The notes under the pieces are model-generated. The model was given only the letters and a program-made list of their open reading frames with translations, was not told the DNA's origin and did no database searches. The translations under genes were made by a program, and so were the position numbers. From the NCBI GenBank assembly GCA_009930155.1, contig RZYX01000103.1:1-6350 (forward strand): a stretch of DNA of 6,350 nucleotides. Direction: 5' to 3'. Source of the DNA: Clostridia bacterium (GTDB taxonomy: Bacteria; Bacillota_A; Clostridia; Oscillospirales; Acutalibacteraceae). This document shows, piece after piece, positions 4,601-6,350 of the stretch. The first letter of the stretch is position 1, and the number at the start of each line of letters is the position of its first letter.

Positions 4601-6350
4601 GCTGATGTAAACTCAGGAATTGTTGCTTATTACTATTCTATTGGCACTAGTCCGGGAGCCACTGATTTTATTGGTTGGACTAACAATGGATCGAATACAA
4701 TCTTTTCGGTCAATTCAATATCTTTAATCCCAGGCACAACATATTATGTCAATGTTAAAGCAGAAAATGGTGCAGGACTATTCTCAAATGTATCCACATC
4801 AGATGGGCTCTTAGTTTCAGGTCTAATTTGTCCTAACGACACAACTGTTTGCGAATTTTCTCCTTCTTTTTCTCTTGAAGCAAGTCCTGAAGGTGGAACA
4901 TTTTCCGGAACAGGTATTGCCGGCAACATATTTATGCCTTCGGTTGCAGGTCCCGGCACTTATACCGAGACTTATGAATATGAATCTCAAACATGCCAAT
5001 TTTTCATAACTGTAAACAGTATGCCAAATGTTATCTGTCCCGAAGATATTTACATTGCTGTTAACGATGCACCTTTAACACTTATAGGTGCTAATCCAAC
5101 AGGCGGAACATATAGTATCGGGGGCACAGAATTAACACAATTTGATCCAGCAACTTACGGTATAGGTAATTTTGAAGTAACTTATGAATATACCAGTACT
5201 CCTGAAAATTGCACAAACACATGCACTTTCAACATTTTTGTTTTTGAACCATTGGTGCTAAATTGTCCTGAAAACAATTATGTTTGCGTATATACCGAGC
5301 CATTCACTTTGCAAGGCGCAACACCTCCTGGAGGTACATATAGCGGTAATGGTGTAACATCAAATGTATTTGATCCGGCACTTGCAGGAGTTGGCTCTCA
5401 TACCATAAGTTACGCCTATGATACAGAAATATGCGAATTTGAGATAACAGTAAATTTGGCTCCTTCAGTTGTATGTCCTTCAGACATTAACATGTTAACT
5501 ACTGACTCACCAATAACACTTTCAGGTGGAATTCCCGAAGGAGGAACGTTTTTAATCAACGGCAATCCAATATCAGTATTTGATCCACAAATTTACGGGC
5601 AAGGCGAGCACGATGTCGTCTATGAATACACTTCAACTCCCGACAATTGTGTTAATTCATGCACATTTATCATTACAGTTAGCGAACCACTAGTCTTAAC
5701 ATGCCCTGATAGTTTTTCGGTTTGTGAGAACAGCTCACCATTTGAATTAACCGGAGCAACACCAACAGGAGGAGAATATAGTGGAAACGGCATAGAATCA
5801 GGCTATTTTTATCCATCACTTACCGGCACAGGAATAATTACCATAACCTATACTTATGAAACAGAGACCTGTCAATACTATATTACTGTTAATGAAAATC
5901 CTAATGTTACTTGCCCCGAAAACTTAATACTAGCTGTTGACGATGCTCCATACACCTTACAAGGCGGATTACCAGAAGGTGGAGAATACTCAATCGGTGG
6001 CGGGGTGATATCCTATATAAATCCACCTTCGTATGAAATAGGCGACTATACAATTATCTATTCCTACACAAACCCAACAACAGGATGTGCTGCAGATTGC
6101 GAATATCTTTTAACAATTACTCCATCAGTAAACATATCAGAATTCGACAATCCTGTTTTTAACGTATATCCTAATCCGAATAACGGTTCTTTTGCCTTGG
6201 AAATAGACAATAATCATAATGAAGTATTTGCCGAAATAATGAATCTGCAAGGACAAATTATTTTTACAAAAGCTATAAACAAATACACTGAAAGTGTCGA
6301 TTTTAATGAATTATCACTTAGTTCAGGGATGTATTTATTAAAACTAAGTT
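1619..6350 (+). CDS. Secreted multidomain N-acetylmuramoyl-L-alanine amidase with T9SS sorting domain (3' end outside window)
   Basis: The frame stays open for 1577 codons to the window edge. Domains by residue: signal peptide 1-18/19; beta-rich domain about 20-175; zinc amidase (PGRP/Amidase_2) about 178-365; two LamG-in-Ig composite units 381-673 and 674-961; fibronectin-III-like 962-1067; six Ig-like repeats 1071-1507; T9SS type A sorting domain from about 1508. The expected reaction is cleavage of the amide bond between N-acetylmuramic acid and L-alanine in peptidoglycan. Sec plus T9SS export places it on the cell surface or outside. The start at 1619 is preferred because it begins with a textbook signal peptide (MRKIFTIVL... 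ending SSFAQ). An in-frame ATG at 1529 would add 30 residues that include a second hydrophobic stretch. There is no Shine-Dalgarno sequence at either start, as is usual in Bacteroidota. The gene is divergent from the peptide transporter. No frameshift or internal stop was found. Domain identity is confident; the biological target is unknown. Confidence 0.9.
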   Translation, partial: MRKIFTIVLTILTISSFAQLEYTQISSQIEFETSLNSYKIDHPVVVDSNGGYGFKLKTPIEFTSFAVGWDASTDNYPAGIFEIIFKVHKPGIGWSDWKTDEGFTNPGDTRSNYYQSNLMFGIDEYLHDSLEFYIHCPEGEYITDIYLILMDISKTINAEDFNPPQASGTRACPELPAIIPRADWCGSYDACHNPTYSVTYRTPTHTVIHHGASPDSYTDGYAVVRSYWNYHVNYNGWSDIGYNYLVDKYGNLFLGRHNPNMPYQDVHAAHAGYSNTYSIGINFLGNSDAVGTAPTTPQLQKCYEFLAWWYDYKSFDPLSSASILNQAGTEWISEPIICGHKDVNPGGTTCPGTTLYNLLPDIRTQTNQIILDCSTPSDIVPPTTSISTNRNWYNSAFETHFSDADNAGGTGVNHSFYQILDFDGTEFRANSENGFFNDNFTTAIHPEWTPLWGDWSINEEHLLQTNESSTNTNIYASLTQEAGNIYLYHWQQKISGTGSNKRSGMHFFCSNPNETGRLESYMVYLRADGNTAEIYKYMNNTYETTYGGFFTSGTYTIDPDIWYDVKVILNTTTGEISLYVDDNLAATATDPSPLTTGNYISPRTGGCQTEYDDIKVYVDRQNTINVLPAISSSADIRYQSTSSSQEAGRIRTMLIDNANNWSESISKNIFTDFDAPTTSIASANGNTWQTSNFELNFNDGDALSGIEKSLYLVSDFNGSKWTANSDNGFAYNSFDTEIGAEWTSQTGTWINSTGKLVQTDETNSNTNIYAPLVQDLSNRYLYEFDLKISGSDANKRGGFHFFADNPTQPNRGNGYFVWFRWASQDLEFYKVTDDVFSLEKYTDIEFNADQWYNVKIIFDRITGETLVYLNDVLVGEYLDSEPYTTGDYVSFRSGNSNMSIDNFKVYRSRYPDVDISIGNSTADVRYQSTAPGNEAATIYSIVHDSAKNISSQANFAQKVDWTAPSDIITINDGVSTDIDITYDLTEISSNWTSSADVNSGIVAYYYSIGTSPGATDFIGWTNNGSNTIFSVNSISLIPGTTYYVNVKAENGAGLFSNVSTSDGLLVSGLICPNDTTVCEFSPSFSLEASPEGGTFSGTGIAGNIFMPSVAGPGTYTETYEYESQTCQFFITVNSMPNVICPEDIYIAVNDAPLTLIGANPTGGTYSIGGTELTQFDPATYGIGNFEVTYEYTSTPENCTNTCTFNIFVFEPLVLNCPENNYVCVYTEPFTLQGATPPGGTYSGNGVTSNVFDPALAGVGSHTISYAYDTEICEFEITVNLAPSVVCPSDINMLTTDSPITLSGGIPEGGTFLINGNPISVFDPQIYGQGEHDVVYEYTSTPDNCVNSCTFIITVSEPLVLTCPDSFSVCENSSPFELTGATPTGGEYSGNGIESGYFYPSLTGTGIITITYTYETETCQYYITVNENPNVTCPENLILAVDDAPYTLQGGLPEGGEYSIGGGVISYINPPSYEIGDYTIIYSYTNPTTGCAADCEYLLTITPSVNISEFDNPVFNVYPNPNNGSFALEIDNNHNEVFAEIMNLQGQIIFTKAINKYTESVDFNELSLSSGMYLLKLS
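1676..2143 (+). other. N-terminal beta-rich domain preceding the amidase
   Basis: Residues about 20-175 have alternating hydrophobic and polar positions typical of beta strands and no catalytic motif that I recognise. The segment around residues 62-90 (F..FAVGWDA, then FEIIFKVHKPG.GWSDWKTDEG) resembles the region before the amidase domain in other bacterial PGRP-like amidases, where an 'F..vgl.W ... v.vR.r...g.WSeW' pattern is common. It may be a carbohydrate- or wall-binding beta sandwich; this is by resemblance only. The following residues to 175 form a linker that ends with Cys172. Confidence 0.45.
2150..2713 (+). other. Amidase_2/PGRP catalytic domain
   Basis: Residues about 178-365 match the peptidoglycan recognition protein/T7 lysozyme fold. 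PRADW (180-184) is the typical opening. The expected zinc ligands are His209 (in VIHHG), His340 (in CGHKDV) and Cys350 (in TTCPG). The catalytic Tyr equivalent to T7 lysozyme Tyr46 is Tyr242 in DIGYNYLV, and Thr348, two before the Cys ligand, occupies the position of T7 Lys128, as in amidase-active PGRPs. All are present, so the domain should be an active zinc amidase. Two cysteines (185 and 191) near the start could form a local disulfide. The spacing between His340 and Cys350 is ten residues, two more than in T7 lysozyme, from a Gly-Gly insertion at 346-347. Confidence 0.9.
2759..3637 (+). repeat. Composite unit 1: Ig-like domain with inserted LamG/concanavalin-like domain
   Basis: Residues 381-673. 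It opens with PPTTSIS and an Ig-like first half, passes at about 435 into a ~185-residue LamG-like sandwich (F.DNF at 436-440; TNTNIYA; SNKR.G.HFF; WYDVKVI; DDIKVYV ending about 618), then resumes an Ig-like second half at SADIRYQS (633-640) with DNANNWSE. The unit is clearly homologous to the next 288 residues (shared PTTSI, TNTNIYA, NKR.G.HFF, WY.VK, TTG.Y.S, AD.RYQS). A role in binding glycan or protein is inferred from the fold class. Confidence 0.7.
3638..4501 (+). repeat. Composite unit 2: Ig-like domain with inserted LamG/concanavalin-like domain
   Basis: Residues 674-961, the second copy of the composite unit. DAPTTSIA opens it, the LamG-like part spans about 729-906 (AEWTSQTGTW; TNTNIYA; NKRGGFHFF; WYNVKIIFD; IDNFKVYRS), and the Ig-like half resumes at TADVRYQS (921-928). 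The copies are diverged in DNA as well as protein, so the duplication is not recent. The opposite-half flanks (PTTSI... and ...DVRYQS) are both present in both copies, so insertion preceded duplication. Confidence 0.7.
4502..4819 (+). other. Fibronectin type III-like domain
   Basis: Residues 962-1067. It starts TAPSDIITI, contains ISSNWTSSADVNSGIVAYYYSIG and then LIPGTTYYVNVKAENGAG (in part), the usual C-terminal strand pattern of FN3-type domains ('L.pgt.Yyv.V.A.n.aG'). It acts as a structural link between the lectin-like units and the Ig-like stalk. No catalytic residue is seen. Confidence 0.65.
4829..5263 (+). repeat. Ig-like a-b repeat pair 1
   Basis: Residues 1071-1215. Type a (69 residues from Cys1071) carries CP, a second Cys seven residues later (Cys1078), PEGGTFSGTGI and a third Cys at 1126. 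Type b (76 residues from Cys1140) has CPEDI, DAPLTL, PTGGTYSIGG, FDPATYGIG and the double-Cys motif ENCTNTC. The GG(T/E)YSG.G ... FDP ... G.G ... Y.Y pattern is common in Ig/PKD-like repeats of Bacteroidota surface proteins. Confidence 0.75.
5264..5701 (+). repeat. Ig-like a-b repeat pair 2
   Basis: Residues 1216-1361. Type a (70 residues from Cys1216): CPENNYVC, PFTLQGATPPGGTYSGNGV, VFDPALAGVG, EICEF. Type b (76 residues from Cys1286): CPSDI, SPITLSGGIPEGGTF, VFDPQIYGQG, YEYTSTPDNCVNSC. Spacing and cysteine positions are the same as in pair 1. Confidence 0.75.
5702..6139 (+). repeat. Ig-like a-b repeat pair 3
   Basis: Residues 1362-1507. Type a (70 residues from Cys1362): CPDSFSVCENSSPFELTGATP, GGEYSGNGI, ETCQYYITVN. 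Type b (76 residues from Cys1432): CPENLILAVDDAPYTLQGG, GGEYSIGGG, a diverged INPPSYEIG in place of FDP..YG.G, and GCAADC in place of NC.N.C. This last copy is the most diverged of the b type and leads directly into the sorting domain. Confidence 0.75.
6140..6350 (+). other. T9SS type A C-terminal sorting domain (partial)
   Basis: Residues 1508 onward. FNVYPNPNNGSF at 1514-1525 is the hallmark YPNP motif of TIGR04183-type domains, followed by the expected beta-strand pattern with MNLQGQIIF and LSSGMYLLKLS near the end. This domain directs passage through the outer membrane by the type IX secretion system and is normally removed on export, often with attachment of the protein to the surface. 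The final strand (usually a short Lys/Val-rich end) is cut off by the window, so the protein probably ends within about 10-15 residues. Confidence 0.9.

Noticed and set aside
3765..4959. Minus-strand frames at 3765-3950 and 4744-4959
   Set aside because: They are antisense to the second LamG-like unit and to the first Ig-like repeat; no independent support.
4829..6139. Tandem repeats considered as a CRISPR array or mobile-element repeats
   Set aside because: The period is about 435-438 bases, the reading frame is kept throughout, and similarity is mainly at protein level; these are protein domain repeats.

Overview
The window reads as a piece of an AT-rich Bacteroidota chromosome (Bacteroidales or Flavobacteriia type). 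Three things suggest this: a C-terminal type IX secretion (T9SS) sorting domain, which is confined to that phylum; intergenic TAnnTTTG elements that resemble the Bacteroidota -7 promoter box; and the absence of a Shine-Dalgarno sequence before the starts. No rRNA, tRNA, insertion sequence, CRISPR array or phage gene is visible.

Layout: positions 3-43 hold a hairpin with a T-run, probably a terminator, which overlaps the stop codon of the first gene. Positions 32-1477 (minus strand) encode a complete 481-residue major facilitator transporter with the signatures of the proton-coupled oligopeptide (POT/PTR2) family. Positions 1478-1618 are a divergent intergenic region with back-to-back -7-like boxes on opposite strands that together form an interrupted palindrome, followed by an AT-rich hairpin just before the next gene. 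Positions 1619-6350 (plus strand) are one uninterrupted reading frame that leaves the window after 1577 codons without a stop.

The large frame encodes a secreted modular protein. In order it has a signal peptide, a beta-rich N-terminal domain, a zinc-dependent N-acetylmuramoyl-L-alanine amidase (PGRP/Amidase_2) domain with all expected catalytic residues, two copies of a ~290-residue unit in which a LamG/concanavalin-like domain sits inside an Ig-like domain, a fibronectin-III-like domain, six short Ig-like domains arranged as three copies of an alternating a-b pair, and most of a T9SS type A sorting domain. Probably only the last ten or so residues are missing.

How the genes may work together (inference): the amidase would be exported by Sec and then T9SS to the cell surface, where it could cut peptidoglycan from other cells or debris, while its lectin-like and Ig-like modules bind or hold the target at a distance from the membrane. 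The divergent transporter could take up small peptides. The shared control region makes co-regulation possible but does not prove it.
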